Positions 1-8,620 of a stretch of 64,000 bases of DNA are shown piece by piece. The notes beneath the pieces are model-generated. The model ran no database searches. It saw only the letters and a list, made by a program, of their open reading frames with translations, and was not told the DNA's origin. Location: assembly GCA_963768025.1 (NCBI GenBank), contig CAVYGM010000003.1:124001-188000 (forward strand), in the 5' to 3' direction. The position numbers and the translations under genes are program-made. Numbering within the stretch: position 1 is the stretch's first letter; every line of letters starts with the position of its first letter. The stretch comes from CAVYGM01 sp963768025 (lineage in GTDB: Bacteria > Bacteroidota > Bacteroidia > Cytophagales > Spirosomataceae).

Positions 1-1
1 A

Positions 2-1177
2 ACCGATTTTTCCTTGCGCACCGACACCCTCACCGTGGTGGAAAGCATGGTGGTGAAAGGCTCGGAAGAAAACCGGCTTTTCTATGAATACCAAAAAGGC
101 CTTGGCAAAATAAGGGAAGAAGCCGCGGCACTGAGCGCCGAAAAAGCCCCTGCAAACGACAAGGCAGGTGCCGCGCTGGCGGATCAAAAAATGAAGGCCG
201 TGCAGCAGAAATTCGATGATTTTTATAAAAACTTCATAAAAGAACATGGGGCTACTTTCACGGCCAAACTATTGAAAGCATCCATGGAGCCCGAAATTCC
301 ACCCGCGCCGACGTTGTCCAACGGCAAAAAGGATTCCCTGTGGGTGTTCAATTATTACAAGACCCACTACTGGGATAATTTTGATTTTACGGATGAGCGG
401 TTGATTCGGGCTCCTTTTTTGAAGCCCAGGCTGGAGCGCTACCTTAAAGACCTGGTCGTGCAGGTACCTGATTCTATTACTAAAGACGCCGACGCACTGA
501 TCAAGAAAGCAGCCGGTAACAAAGAGTTAAAGTCCTACCTTGTCTATTACATCACGAGCGAATACGAGAACCCCAAGGTGGTAGGTACGGAGGGAGTATT
601 TGTGCACATGGCCGAAAAATACTACCTCACCGGGCAGATGGACGTATCGGACGATGCCAAACGGCGCATCGCCGAGAAGGTAGGCAGCCATGAAACCGCT
701 GCTGGTGGACCAGGTGATTCCCAATCTGGCGCTTTCGGATATGGAGCGAAAGCCCGTTAGTATCCACGGTGTGAAGGCGGACTATACGGTGCTGTTTTTT
801 TATTCCCCTACCTGCGGACATTGCAAAGAAGCTGCCCCGGTATCTGAAGGAGTTTTATGACAACAACAAAGCGAAAGGCGTAAAGGTGTTGGCCATCGCC
901 ACGGAGCAGAACCCCGAGGAGTGGCAGAAATACGTACGTGAGTACAAGCTCGAAGAGCTTCTGCATGGCTATGACTTATACCGCCCAGACCGATTACCGC
1001 ACTCAGTACGATGTGTTTTCCACGCCGACCATCTACGTGCTGGATAAGAACAAAAAAATCATCGCCCGCCGGATGCCCGTCGAGCAACTGGATGATTTCT
1101 TTAATTTTTACCTCAAAAATCAAGCCAAGGAAGGTACGAAAAGCGCTTCGGTTCAGGCTAAGACCAAGGGAGAATAA
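2..1177 (+). pseudogene. TlpA-like thioredoxin-fold protein, 5' truncated and frameshifted
   Basis: The gene enters from before the window. Its first ~225 codons encode a helical region of the kind that precedes the thioredoxin domain in Bacteroidota envelope proteins (DUF5106-like). A thioredoxin domain follows, with the strand FFYSPTCGHCKEA and a CGHC redox centre at 813-824, and ends with the conserved cis-Pro block STPTIYVLDKNKKIIA. The likely role is disulfide exchange or reduction in the periplasm. The frame goes 2 to 3 near 685, 3 to 1 near 835, and 1 to 2 near 965, so it cannot be read through as given. All three steps are in the same sense (one extra base, or two missing, each time). 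The domain order stays complete, which fits sequence errors better than decay. Confidence 0.75.
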
Positions 1178-1288
1178 AAACTCAACAATCGCTGAAGGTG
1201 CAAGGACACGAAGAGAATCTCGTGTCCTTGGCTTTCGCGGTTAACCACAAAACTTAGTACTTTTCGTAAAAGCTTCTGAATCGGCTCG

Positions 1289-2424
1289 TTAGGTTGGTGA
1301 ATAGATGGGCTTGCTGAACTCCACAAACAACTGCTGGGGCGGTGGCGGGAGTAGCTCTTTGGCTTTGGTGATTCGTTTTTGCTCGGGCGTCAGGGCGCGT
1401 TCGTCGCCATTGAAACTACCCCATTCGGATACCCAGGTGTACTCGCCCGGAAACTTCTGCTGGTAGACGATCTTCTTATTGTCAAAGTCCTTGATCTGCA
1501 TATCCAGAATACCGCCCGATAAAACCGTTTTGCGGCTCCGGGAAAGCTTGGCCGTTACTTTGTTGTACACGGGTACTTTTTTGCCCGCTACGGTGGTTTC
1601 GCCTACTTTCACACTGTCCTTGCTGGTGACATCATCCGTTTTGGTTTCGATCAGGGTTTGCCCCACCGAAAAATCATCGAATTGCAGCGTCACCACGTGA
1701 TCGGGGCGAACTTTGTCCTGAGGTAGCTTCTGTGGGGGTATAAAAGCGCACGAATTTGTTGAGGCGTCGATTGGTTTGTAAAAATTCATTTATCCGATCC
1801 TGAAAGTACTCGTTACTCAGCTGGTACGCCCGCGACGTAACTAGTACCTGCTCCACTACTACTCTGAAAGCGGCCTCCTTGTAGGCTTCGTCCATTTGGC
1901 GGGTAACGTCCCTGAAACTTGGCAAAAGCTCGTTTGCTTTTTCGAAATGCTCGAACGCCTGCCGGGCATTTTCTCGGCCGCTTTGCTGTAAGACTGACCA
2001 TTCCGGCTTCATAGCGCGCAGTGGCGGCCGCATCGCGAGCTTCCTTTTCCTGGTCGAAATAGCTCTGGGCATTGACCAGCCGAGTGCAAGCGGGGCAATC
2101 CCGGATAGATGTATACAGGGTATTGAGCTGGGTATAGATGTGAGCCCGACGCTCCCACCGAAAGGGGTCAGAGGGGTTTTCGTCTGCGTTTCAGATCGTC
2201 CTGATGCTGTTGTAGGGCCAGCTCGTAGGCTTCTTTGAGAATATCGGCTGAAGACGAGCGGGCGATTATCCGTTCAGCTTTGGATACAGCCAGCAGCACC
2301 GATTCATCGTAATTGCCGCGTTTGAGGGATTTTTTGGCTGATTTGCAGCGAGAGAAAGCAAAGGCCGCGCACAACGAGAGGCGTCCAGGAAGAATCAGAA
2401 TAATCCGCAAGGGAAACGTTTCAT
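1289..2424 (-). pseudogene. Conserved Bacteroidota lipoprotein of unknown function, frameshifted
   Basis: Pieces in different minus-strand frames join into one protein. It has a hydrophobic N-terminus with a Cys followed by KSAKKSLKRGNYDESV, a TPR-like helical region, a DCPAC motif near 2085, a helical middle (YKEAAFRVVVEQ) and a beta-rich C-terminal half containing DDFSVGQTLIE, DSVKVGE and WGSFNGDERALT. It ends with PPPPQQLFVEFSKPIY. I recognise this arrangement as a conserved hypothetical family in Cytophagales but know no function. The ATG at 2424 is one base out of frame with the next segment. At least three shifts are needed (near 2415, 1990-2170 and 1740). The N-terminus looks like an outer-membrane lipoprotein signal, but the lipobox is unclear because of the shift there. 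Confidence 0.6.
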
Positions 2425-2483
2425 CAGAAAACAAGCAAGGGGGAATGAGTTTAGACAAATCTCATAATTATACCCCAAATTTC

Positions 2484-3409
2484 TTAAAAAATCACCTCAT
2501 TTTCGCAACGCTTCACTAAATAGGAAGTTAAAATTGGATCAAATCCCTGGGCAATGTCCGCTTCGACAAAATCGATTTTGTATTGCCCGCATTTGAGTTT
2601 AAGATCCTGATAGAATCCCTTCACAAACTGCTGGTACTGGTCGCGTACCTGATGGGGCTGTACTTTTACTCTGTCGCCGGTTTCGAGGTCAATAAACTCA
2701 TAGGGGCGGTCTTCAAAAGCGAACAGCTCCTCGGTTCGGCGGTCGGTGACGTGGAAGAGCAGTACCTCGTGCATGTTGTGGCGTAGGTGCTGCAAGGCCG
2801 AAAAAAGCTCCTCGCGTATGTTCCAGATCCTCGAACATATCACTGAACAAGCACCACCAGCGATCGTTTGTGAATTTTTTCGGCAATCAGGTGAATCACC
2901 TCGGCCACCGACGTTTTTTTCAGGGGTCGGGGCTTTTTCAGCAGGCCTTCCAGCTCCATGATGATTTTATGGATGTGGGAAGGCGTGGATTTTACCTGAG
3001 TTTGAACCTCGATCTCATCCGAAAAGGTAGTCAGGCTGACGGCGTCTTTCTGGCGCTGCAACAAATGTGCTATGCTGGCCGCCGCCATGATACTGAAGGT
3101 GATTTTCCCGTAGTTTTCTTCGGGATAATACATCGAAGACGACGTGTCGAGGAGTAAATGACACCGAAGGTTGGTTTCTTCTTCGTAACGTTTTACAAAA
3201 AGGCGGTCGGTTTTGGCAAATACCTTCCAGTCCATGTGCCGGGTACTTTCACCGGTGTTGTATAAACGATGCTCGGCAAACTCCACCGAAAATCCGTGGA
3301 AAGGAGATTTGTGCAGACCTGTAATGAAGCCTTCCACCAGTTGGCGGGCGAGAAATTCCAGGTTTCCGAATTCCCTGATTTTGGATAAGTCGAGTGGCCG
3401 TTTGCTCAT
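2484..3409 (-). pseudogene. DUF58 domain protein, frameshifted
   Basis: The first 189 residues from ATG 3409 match DUF58 proteins: SKIREFGNLEFLARQLVEGF at the start, then HMDWKVFAKTDRLFVKRYEEE, then a VWA-like strand LLLDTSSSMYY with the DxSxS metal-site pattern. After residue 189 the frame is lost at 2840. It resumes as SDMFEDLE, and then REELFSALQHLRHNMHEVLLFHVTD in a third frame, so two shifts lie within about 30 bases. DUF58 proteins usually accompany MoxR AAA+ ATPases and are thought to act in envelope protein maturation or assembly. No moxR gene is visible here. The complete protein would be about 305 residues, normal for the family. Confidence 0.8.
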
Positions 3410-3475
3410 ATCTTTTTTTATCTACTAACGCTGGTACTGCCAACGAAGATACGAACTGCCGGGAAATTACTGGTA

Positions 3476-3901
3476 TTAATTCAAGGCGGTATCTGGTTTT
3501 TTGATTGGGGTGGAATGAATCAAAAATCCATCCATCCCGATCACCTTTACGAGTACCTTGGCTACTCCGCTTGCTACCATCCCGAGTTCCCGGGCCGCCG
3601 ATTTGCTCAGATCCAGCATCCGTTTGGCAGTATGAGGACCACGGTCATTGATTCGGACAGTTACTTTTTTGTTATTCGCCAAATTAGTAACTTCTATGAT
3701 TGTATTGTGGGGCAAAGTAGGGTGAGCGGCGGTTAATATCTGATTATCAAATATTTCTCCAAAATAAGTGGGGTTACCGTCTGAACTTGCTGAATAGTAA
3801 GAGGCAATTCCAGTTTGTGTTTTGCCAAGATATGCGAAAGTTTCTGGGGAGGGTTTTGAGAGGCCTACCATCAAAAATAAAAAAAACGTCGGGATGTTCA
3901 T
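3476..3901 (-). CDS. rlpA: RlpA-like double-psi beta-barrel lipoprotein/septal protein
   Basis: This 141-residue protein has an N-terminal hydrophobic export segment (residues 1-14) followed by a double-psi beta-barrel of the RlpA family. The diagnostic pieces are GIASYYS, a GE-FD segment, LTAAHPTLPHNTIIEVTNL, VRINDRGPH and RMLDLSKSAARELGM. RlpA proteins bind or cleave denuded peptidoglycan strands at the septum; short forms such as this have no SPOR domain. The start at 3901 puts the hydrophobic stretch at the very N-terminus. No typical lipobox Cys is seen, so a Sec-type signal is more likely than lipidation. Confidence 0.85.
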   Translation of the reverse strand: MNIPTFFLFLMVGLSKPSPETFAYLGKTQTGIASYYSASSDGNPTYFGEIFDNQILTAAHPTLPHNTIIEVTNLANNKKVTVRINDRGPHTAKRMLDLSKSAARELGMVASGVAKVLVKVIGMDGFLIHSTPIKKPDTALN

Positions 3902-4108
3902 GCCTTAGGGGTTAGATGAAACATTGGGACAAACAGCGGGGTAATAGACTACTGCGATCAGACTGTTTGACAAACCTGGACTGTCAATTTTCTTCAAAGG
4001 TAATAAAAATCAATTTAATTATATATTTGGTATTGTATTAGTACAATTTATTTATCAAAAGGTATAATATTTGTTTGATGAATGACAACAGGCAAAAGCA
4101 AGTTTTTT

Positions 4109-4139
4109 TTTGTTCGGAGCAATAAACTTGCTATTTTAG
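4109..4139 (+). promoter_or_regulatory. Bacteroidota-type promoter for the DUF3276 gene
   Basis: TTTG at 4109-4112 is followed after exactly 19 bases by TATTTTAG at 4132-4139. This is one mismatch from the Bacteroidota -7 element TAnnTTTG with the expected spacing to a -33 TTTG. It lies about 30 bases before the GTG start at 4171. Confidence 0.55.
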
Positions 4140-4170
4140 CGTTCGATTTAACCATAAATTGCTACATATA

Positions 4171-4494
4171 GTGGAAGACAGAGAGCAAATCTACTCAAAA
4201 CGAGTAAGGGCAGGAAAGCGTACCTATTTCTTCGATGTTCGTTCGACCCGTGCTAATGATTACTACCTAACCATCACAGAAAGCCGACGTCATCCTCAGG
4301 GAGATGGGTTCACCTACGAAAAACACAAGTTGTTTTTGTACAAGGAGGATTTTGACAAGTTCATTGAAGCACTTCAAAGCTCGGTCAACCACGTGAAAAC
4401 TGAACTAATGCCTGATTTTGATTTTTCTCAGTACGACGTAAAAGAAGAGGAGGTAGATGGGCTGGGAGGTGGATCTGATTTGAAATGGGAGTAG
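4171..4494 (+). CDS. DUF3276 family (PUR-alpha-like) nucleic-acid-binding protein
   Basis: This small protein of about 107 residues has the DUF3276 signature: EQIYSKRVRAGKRTYFFDVR, DYYLTITESRR, FTYEKHKLFLYKEDFDKF and an acidic tail after MPDFDFSQYD. The family is nearly universal in Bacteroidota and shares the PUR domain fold that binds single-stranded nucleic acid; its cellular role is not established. I place the start at GTG 4171 (VEDREQIYSK), since homologues begin just before this motif. A TTG at 4159 in the same frame is an alternative. A good promoter lies upstream and a terminator downstream, so it is probably monocistronic. Confidence 0.85.
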   Translation: MEDREQIYSKRVRAGKRTYFFDVRSTRANDYYLTITESRRHPQGDGFTYEKHKLFLYKEDFDKFIEALQSSVNHVKTELMPDFDFSQYDVKEEEVDGLGGGSDLKWE

Positions 4495-4524
4495 CCTTTC
4501 TGACATAAATTACTACTGTTTACT

Positions 4525-4556
4525 GCCTTCGGATGATGCTTCCGAGGGCTTTTTTA
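4525..4556 (+). terminator. Rho-independent terminator after the DUF3276 gene
   Basis: A 9-bp stem (4525-4533 with 4541-4549, one G-U pair), a 7-base loop and then a run of six T. It is about 30 bases after the stop at 4494. Confidence 0.7.
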
Positions 4557-4669
4557 GTTTTTAGTCAGCGAAATAGTAATTTTGCGGTTCGTTTTGACTC
4601 ACCTCTCTATCCTTCACAGGATTTGAGGAGAGTTTTTTATAAATCGTTTTCAAAAATTACCTGGTACTG

Positions 4670-5770
4670 ATGAGTCTTCAGTGTGGAATAGTAGGGTTGC
4701 CCAATGTCGGGAAGTCCACCCTTTTTAATGCCATTTCGAGTGGCAAGGCCGAAGCGGCCAACTACCCTTTCTGTACGATCGAACCTAATGTGGGCGTGGT
4801 GACCGTGCCCGACGAGCGGCTCGATGTGCTTACCGAGTTGGTAAAACCCCAGAAAGTGCTGCCCACAATTATTGAATTTGTGGATATTGCCGGCCTGGTG
4901 AAAGGGGCTAGTCAGGGTGCAGGACTGGGAAATAAGTTCCTGGCTAACATTCGGGAGGTAGATGCCATCGTGCACGTCATTCGCTGTTTTCAGGACGAGA
5001 ACGTCGTGCACGTGGAGGGGCGGGTTGATCCCGTTTTTGACAAAGAGATTATTGACATAGAGTTGCAATTGAAAGACCTGGAGTCGGTCACCAAAAAGCT
5101 TCAGCGGGTAGATAAGGCCGCCCGGGTGGGAGACGCCAAGGCCAAAGCCGAACTTGAAATACTCAAACAATACAAGGACACTCTGGAAGCGGGCCAAAAT
5201 GCCCGGTCGTTGCCCTACACTAGGGAAGAGCGGGAAGGTGCCATTGGCGACTTGCAGCTACTTACGGTAAAGCCCGTGCTCTATGTAGCCAATGTGGACG
5301 AGGCCTCCATGCTAACCGGGAATGAGTACTCCAAGAAACTCGAAGAATCCGTCAAAGGTGAAGGAGCAGAGGTGATTGTGCTTTGTGCGGCCATAGAGGA
5401 GCAAATCTCCGAAATAGAAGATCCCGAAGAACACGAAATGTTTTTGGCTGAATACGGCCTGAAAGAATCCGGACTGAGCCGCCTGATCAAAGCATCATAC
5501 AGCCTCCTGAACCTGATTACCTACTTTACCGCCGGGGTGAAGGAAGTACGAGCCTGGACCATTCAACGGGGCTGGAAAGCTCCGCAGGCAGCCGGTGTAA
5601 TCCACAGTGACTTTGAAAAGGGCTTTATCCGGGCCGAGGTGATCAAACTGCCCGATTATGTGCAGTACAAAACCGAAGCGGGGGTAAAGGAAGTAGGCAA
5701 AATGGGTGTGGAAGGAAAAGAATACGTAGTAAAGGACGGGGACATCATGCATTTCCGTTTTAACGTATAA
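4670..5770 (+). CDS. ychF: Redox-regulated GTPase-family ATPase YchF (Obg-like)
   Basis: This 366-residue protein has the usual length and layout of YchF/OLA1. The P-loop GLPNVGKST is at residues 9-17, followed by switch regions with DIAGLVKGASQGAGLGN. The nucleotide-specificity motif is NVDE rather than NKxD, the change that makes YchF prefer ATP. A coiled-coil insertion surrounds residues 130-170 and a TGS domain ends the protein (RAEVIKLPDY to DIMHFRFNV). YchF binds ribosomes and is implicated in translation and oxidative stress control. The ATG at 4670 sits directly before the first strand. The gene faces the next one convergently, with a 54-bp palindrome between them. Confidence 0.97.
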   Translation: MSLQCGIVGLPNVGKSTLFNAISSGKAEAANYPFCTIEPNVGVVTVPDERLDVLTELVKPQKVLPTIIEFVDIAGLVKGASQGAGLGNKFLANIREVDAIVHVIRCFQDENVVHVEGRVDPVFDKEIIDIELQLKDLESVTKKLQRVDKAARVGDAKAKAELEILKQYKDTLEAGQNARSLPYTREEREGAIGDLQLLTVKPVLYVANVDEASMLTGNEYSKKLEESVKGEGAEVIVLCAAIEEQISEIEDPEEHEMFLAEYGLKESGLSRLIKASYSLLNLITYFTAGVKEVRAWTIQRGWKAPQAAGVIHSDFEKGFIRAEVIKLPDYVQYKTEAGVKEVGKMGVEGKEYVVKDGDIMHFRFNV

Positions 5771-5781
5771 AAACAAAGGTA

Positions 5782-5835
5782 CCCCACGCAAACGCCCGGC
5801 CGGAAGCATGCTTCCGGCCGGGCGTTTGCGTGGGG
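5782..5835. repeat. 54-bp perfect palindrome between convergent genes
   Basis: Two 27-base arms are exact reverse complements with no spacer; the centre is AT at 5808/5809 inside GCATGC. The outermost bases are CCCC and GGGG. It starts 12 bases after the ychF stop and ends 10 bases before the stop of the opposing gene. It probably acts as a bidirectional transcription terminator, although neither side has a T tract. Confidence 0.9.
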
Positions 5836-5845
5836 CTTAAATCCA

Positions 5846-6265
5846 TCACAAAGGATAAGAACCCGGTAGGTAGTCGTCCTCCGGAAGGGGTTCTTCGTGG
5901 TGCATCAGCGCCCGGAAAGTTTTGGCCATGTGAATCATATGATCTACGCGGTAGTGCGCCTTTTTCATCATGGGCACGTTTTGTCCCTGTTGGATCAACT
6001 GCCTGAAAAGATCCCTAAGAATAAAAAGCTCATCCACATTGATCGAAAAATCACGGACTACAAACATCTGAAAGCCGCGATCGTGCTCTTGTGGAAAATA
6101 GAGTACCAGGTGGAAATCTTTTCCCACGAAAAAGGAGCGCACCTGATTCTCGTCAAAATCTCTTGGCATTTCATTATGATCAGCTAAAAAATCTATGATT
6201 TCGATTTCATTGCGCGTGATAAACAAATTGGGTGTGATATTAAATGGATCCGTGGAAGTGTTCAT
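5846..6265 (-). CDS. Conserved hypothetical protein, about 139 residues
   Basis: I do not recognise this family. The start is placed at ATG 6265 (MNTSTDPFNITPNLF); a longer frame back to 6331 adds an unlikely Ser/Arg-rich leader. The protein is soluble, with no signal or membrane segment. It alternates strands and helices: EIEIIDFLADHNEMP, HLVLYFPQEHDRGFQMFVV, then a helix FILRDLFRQLIQQGQN and an acidic Pro-rich C-terminus (EEPLPEDDYLPGSYPL). It has no cysteines or catalytic-looking motif. It converges on ychF. Confidence 0.6.
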   Translation of the reverse strand: MNTSTDPFNITPNLFITRNEIEIIDFLADHNEMPRDFDENQVRSFFVGKDFHLVLYFPQEHDRGFQMFVVRDFSINVDELFILRDLFRQLIQQGQNVPMMKKAHYRVDHMIHMAKTFRALMHHEEPLPEDDYLPGSYPL

Positions 6266-6567
6266 GATGTAGGATTTGTGGGATCGAGATAAAAAGATCG
6301 TGCTAAGAACAAATATAGTAGAATAACGCAATTAATATAATTAATCTTGCATATTCTTTACTTATTACAAGATTGGAAAGATACTCATCTATAAGGTACT
6401 TTTCTGTTTTCTACATTTTTGTGGGGCATTAACCCACAAATTACAACCGGTAGTTTTCTAAAAAGGTATAAAAAGTAAGAATACCGGATACAATCTTATC
6501 TTTATTAAAAATACTTAATTTTTTACACAAAAGCAATGATCTTGTTAACGTACAATGCGTTTGCCTC
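6266..6567. other. Intergenic region, AT-rich, no supported feature
   Basis: This gap lies between the start of the hypothetical gene at 6265 and the stop of the T9SS plug gene. It is AT-rich with short T and A runs and presumably holds the promoter of the hypothetical gene on the minus strand. I see no convincing ORF, RNA or hairpin. Confidence 0.5.
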
Positions 6568-7857
6568 TCATCGGCGACGGTTCAGTTCCACGGTTCGGTA
6601 GCCAACGAGGTGGTCGGCGCGGCCGGCCGGTGGACGGTTGTACACCAGGATGTCGTAATCGTTTTCGGTTTGGGAATAATTACCCTCCACCACAGCTTCG
6701 TCTCCGGGACTATTTTTGGCTTGTATTACAGCATAATTGTAATTTATCACGCCCTGCTTTATCAATATCACCGCTTGGTAGGCTTGGGTACTTTCGTTGT
6801 ATTCCATCCGGTTCAGGTCGTTGAGTTGCCACATATGGAACCCCCCGTTTACGTACACTTCGGCCCCTGGTATCTGGGAAAGGCGCAGCGTAAACACCAC
6901 GGGGGTGTAGTCTGCCTCTACGCTACCGCGCCCGGATTCCCGGTGATCAATGATGTACTGGCCATTCAGATCATCCATCTGAATATAGGCACCTTTGGCC
7001 CGTGGTTCATCAGGCGACAGAATCAGGCGGGTATACTCGGAGAGCCGATCCAGATCATAAATTCCAAACCCACGGGCGGCCAGGGTGCGGCTGTCGAAGT
7101 AGCGGAAGTCATTGCCTCCGGGAAAGGTGTTTTCGAGGTTGAAAAACTGGTACTCAAGTACCTGTTCAAAGGGAAGTACGTTCGTGGGTTTGAAGCCTGA
7201 CTTGACTTTGTCCCAGCGGAAGTTTTTGCGGAGGTATACTTTCAGGTCTGTCTGAGGCGATACGATCTGATAGCCTTTGTAGTCCAGGCTGAAATCAATC
7301 TGCTGGTCGGTGCGTTGCTCGCGAATACCTTGCGAGAAACGCGCCTGCGCCGTAATGCGGACCTTGTTTTCGTAAACCATGAAGCGCCGGGTAAGTACGG
7401 GCTTTCGCTGCCGCTCGGAATAAACCATCAGCACGTAGTTGCCGGAGACTTTCACCCGCGGTACTTCCAACTGGTAGTGATAGTAGGGTACCTTGGTGCT
7501 GAACGACTGGCTGTATTTGGTGATGGGGTAGTCGTTGAATTCGTAGGTATATTCGATCTCGTTCAGAATGGAACGACTCCAGTCGGCATTGCAGTGGAGC
7601 AGCTTGGCCCTGTACCCCCGATAGTCGGCCGTCAGATCATCAAATTCCAAGATAAGCGGGCGGTCTCCATCTAACTGAATCACCGGCGGGCCGATAAGCC
7701 GCCTGGGGTCTTCCGGGTCGTCGGATGCGGGATACAGCAAAATCGTCTTGATGGTTTCGGAGTAAATAAAATCATCCAGGCGAACGTCGGCGGTCTGACC
7801 TCTGGTAGCAACACTAGCAAAAAGAAGAAAGAGCAAGGTTGAATAGTAGCGAATCAT
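6568..7857 (-). CDS. Type IX secretion system plug protein (DUF5103)
   Basis: This is a 429-residue secreted protein whose start at ATG 7857 gives the signal peptide IRYYSTLLFLLFASVATRG. The mature protein begins with the DUF5103/T9SS plug domain: IYSETIKTILLYPASDDP, LEFDDLTADYRGYRAKLLHCNADW, and YEFNDYPIT. A long beta-rich middle follows, and near the end a CBM48-like segment with GGFHMWQLNDLNRMEY. In Flavobacterium the Plug protein closes the SprA/Sov translocon from the periplasmic side. An upstream in-frame ATG at 7941 would add 28 residues and a second hydrophobic stretch. The presence of a T9SS substrate at 18.4-20.7 kb agrees with this assignment. Confidence 0.88.
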   Translation of the reverse strand: MIRYYSTLLFLLFASVATRGQTADVRLDDFIYSETIKTILLYPASDDPEDPRRLIGPPVIQLDGDRPLILEFDDLTADYRGYRAKLLHCNADWSRSILNEIEYTYEFNDYPITKYSQSFSTKVPYYHYQLEVPRVKVSGNYVLMVYSERQRKPVLTRRFMVYENKVRITAQARFSQGIREQRTDQQIDFSLDYKGYQIVSPQTDLKVYLRKNFRWDKVKSGFKPTNVLPFEQVLEYQFFNLENTFPGGNDFRYFDSRTLAARGFGIYDLDRLSEYTRLILSPDEPRAKGAYIQMDDLNGQYIIDHRESGRGSVEADYTPVVFTLRLSQIPGAEVYVNGGFHMWQLNDLNRMEYNESTQAYQAVILIKQGVINYNYAVIQAKNSPGDEAVVEGNYSQTENDYDILVYNRPPAGRADHLVGYRTVELNRRR

Positions 7858-7967
7858 AGGCCGACAATGGGGAAGTTTCAAGAATAGGAGTATCATCAAA
7901 GTAACGAAAAAGAGAAGGATGCCGCTTGCGAAGGGGATCATTTATCTCCAAACCAGGCAATATTTAC

Positions 7968-7975
7968 TATTTTTG
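7968..7975 (+). promoter_or_regulatory. -7 promoter element for the Uma2 gene
   Basis: TATTTTTG at 7968-7975 matches the Bacteroidota -7 consensus TAnnTTTG exactly and lies 23 bases before ATG 7999. A good -33 TTTG is not seen at the normal distance; TTTA at 7941 is the closest. Confidence 0.45.
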
Positions 7976-7998
7976 TACAAAAGCCATACCCAAACCCT

Positions 7999-8598
7999 AT
8001 GATTGCCCAGCCCCAAAAACGCTATACACCGGAAGAGTACCTCGAACTCGAACGGGAGGCTACCTACAAGAGTGAGTATTACAACGGAGAGATTTTCGCG
8101 ATGGCGGGCGCCGGGCGAAACCATAACCGGATTGTAGAGAATCTATCAATTGATATTGGTTTCTTCTTGAAGGGAAAGCCCTGCCGCACCTATTCCAGCG
8201 ATCAGCGGATTCATATTCCGGCCAATGGCTTGTATACCTACCCGGATATTCTGGCTGTTTGTGGGAAAGATCAGTTGTTGGACAGGCACAAGGATACCAT
8301 CGTGAACCCCCGCCTGATTGTGGAGGTACTTTCAGAAAGTACCGAGGCTTATGATCGGGGCGAAAAATTCCATTTATACCGAAGTATACCTACTTTACAG
8401 GAATACGTACTAATCAATTCACGGCAGATAGCGGCAGAGGTATTCACCAAAAACGAAGAAGGCCTCTGGACACTTACGTCCGAGGCTTTCGAGAGTGAAG
8501 GTAGTGTCCACATGACCAGTATTGGCCTAAGGCTGACCTTGCGGGACATCTATGGCCAGACAGATGGGCTGCTGGCCGAAAATGCTATTTTAGAATAG
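7999..8598 (+). CDS. Uma2 family endonuclease (DUF820, PD-(D/E)XK fold)
   Basis: This 199-residue protein has the full Uma2 pattern. The N-terminal YTPEEYLELER is followed by KSEYYNGEIFAMAGAGRNHNRI, then YTYPDILAVC (the PD of the nuclease site), and PRLIVEVLSEST with the E-x-L motif. Next come AYDRGEKFHLYRSIPTLQEYVLI and a C-terminal beta hairpin. Uma2 genes are widespread, often in many copies, and their role is unknown; the fold suggests a restriction-like nuclease, but few have been tested. It is preceded by a well-formed -7 element and converges on the ABC-F gene with 22 bases between stops. Confidence 0.9.
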   Translation: MIAQPQKRYTPEEYLELEREATYKSEYYNGEIFAMAGAGRNHNRIVENLSIDIGFFLKGKPCRTYSSDQRIHIPANGLYTYPDILAVCGKDQLLDRHKDTIVNPRLIVEVLSESTEAYDRGEKFHLYRSIPTLQEYVLINSRQIAAEVFTKNEEGLWTLTSEAFESEGSVHMTSIGLRLTLRDIYGQTDGLLAENAILE

Positions 8599-8620
8599 GT
8601 ACTGAACTTCTGGGCACCCA

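Noticed and set aside
6610..7200. Plus-strand open frame inside the T9SS plug gene
   Set aside because: Translation is hydrophobic and biased as expected for an antisense frame; the plug protein explains the region.
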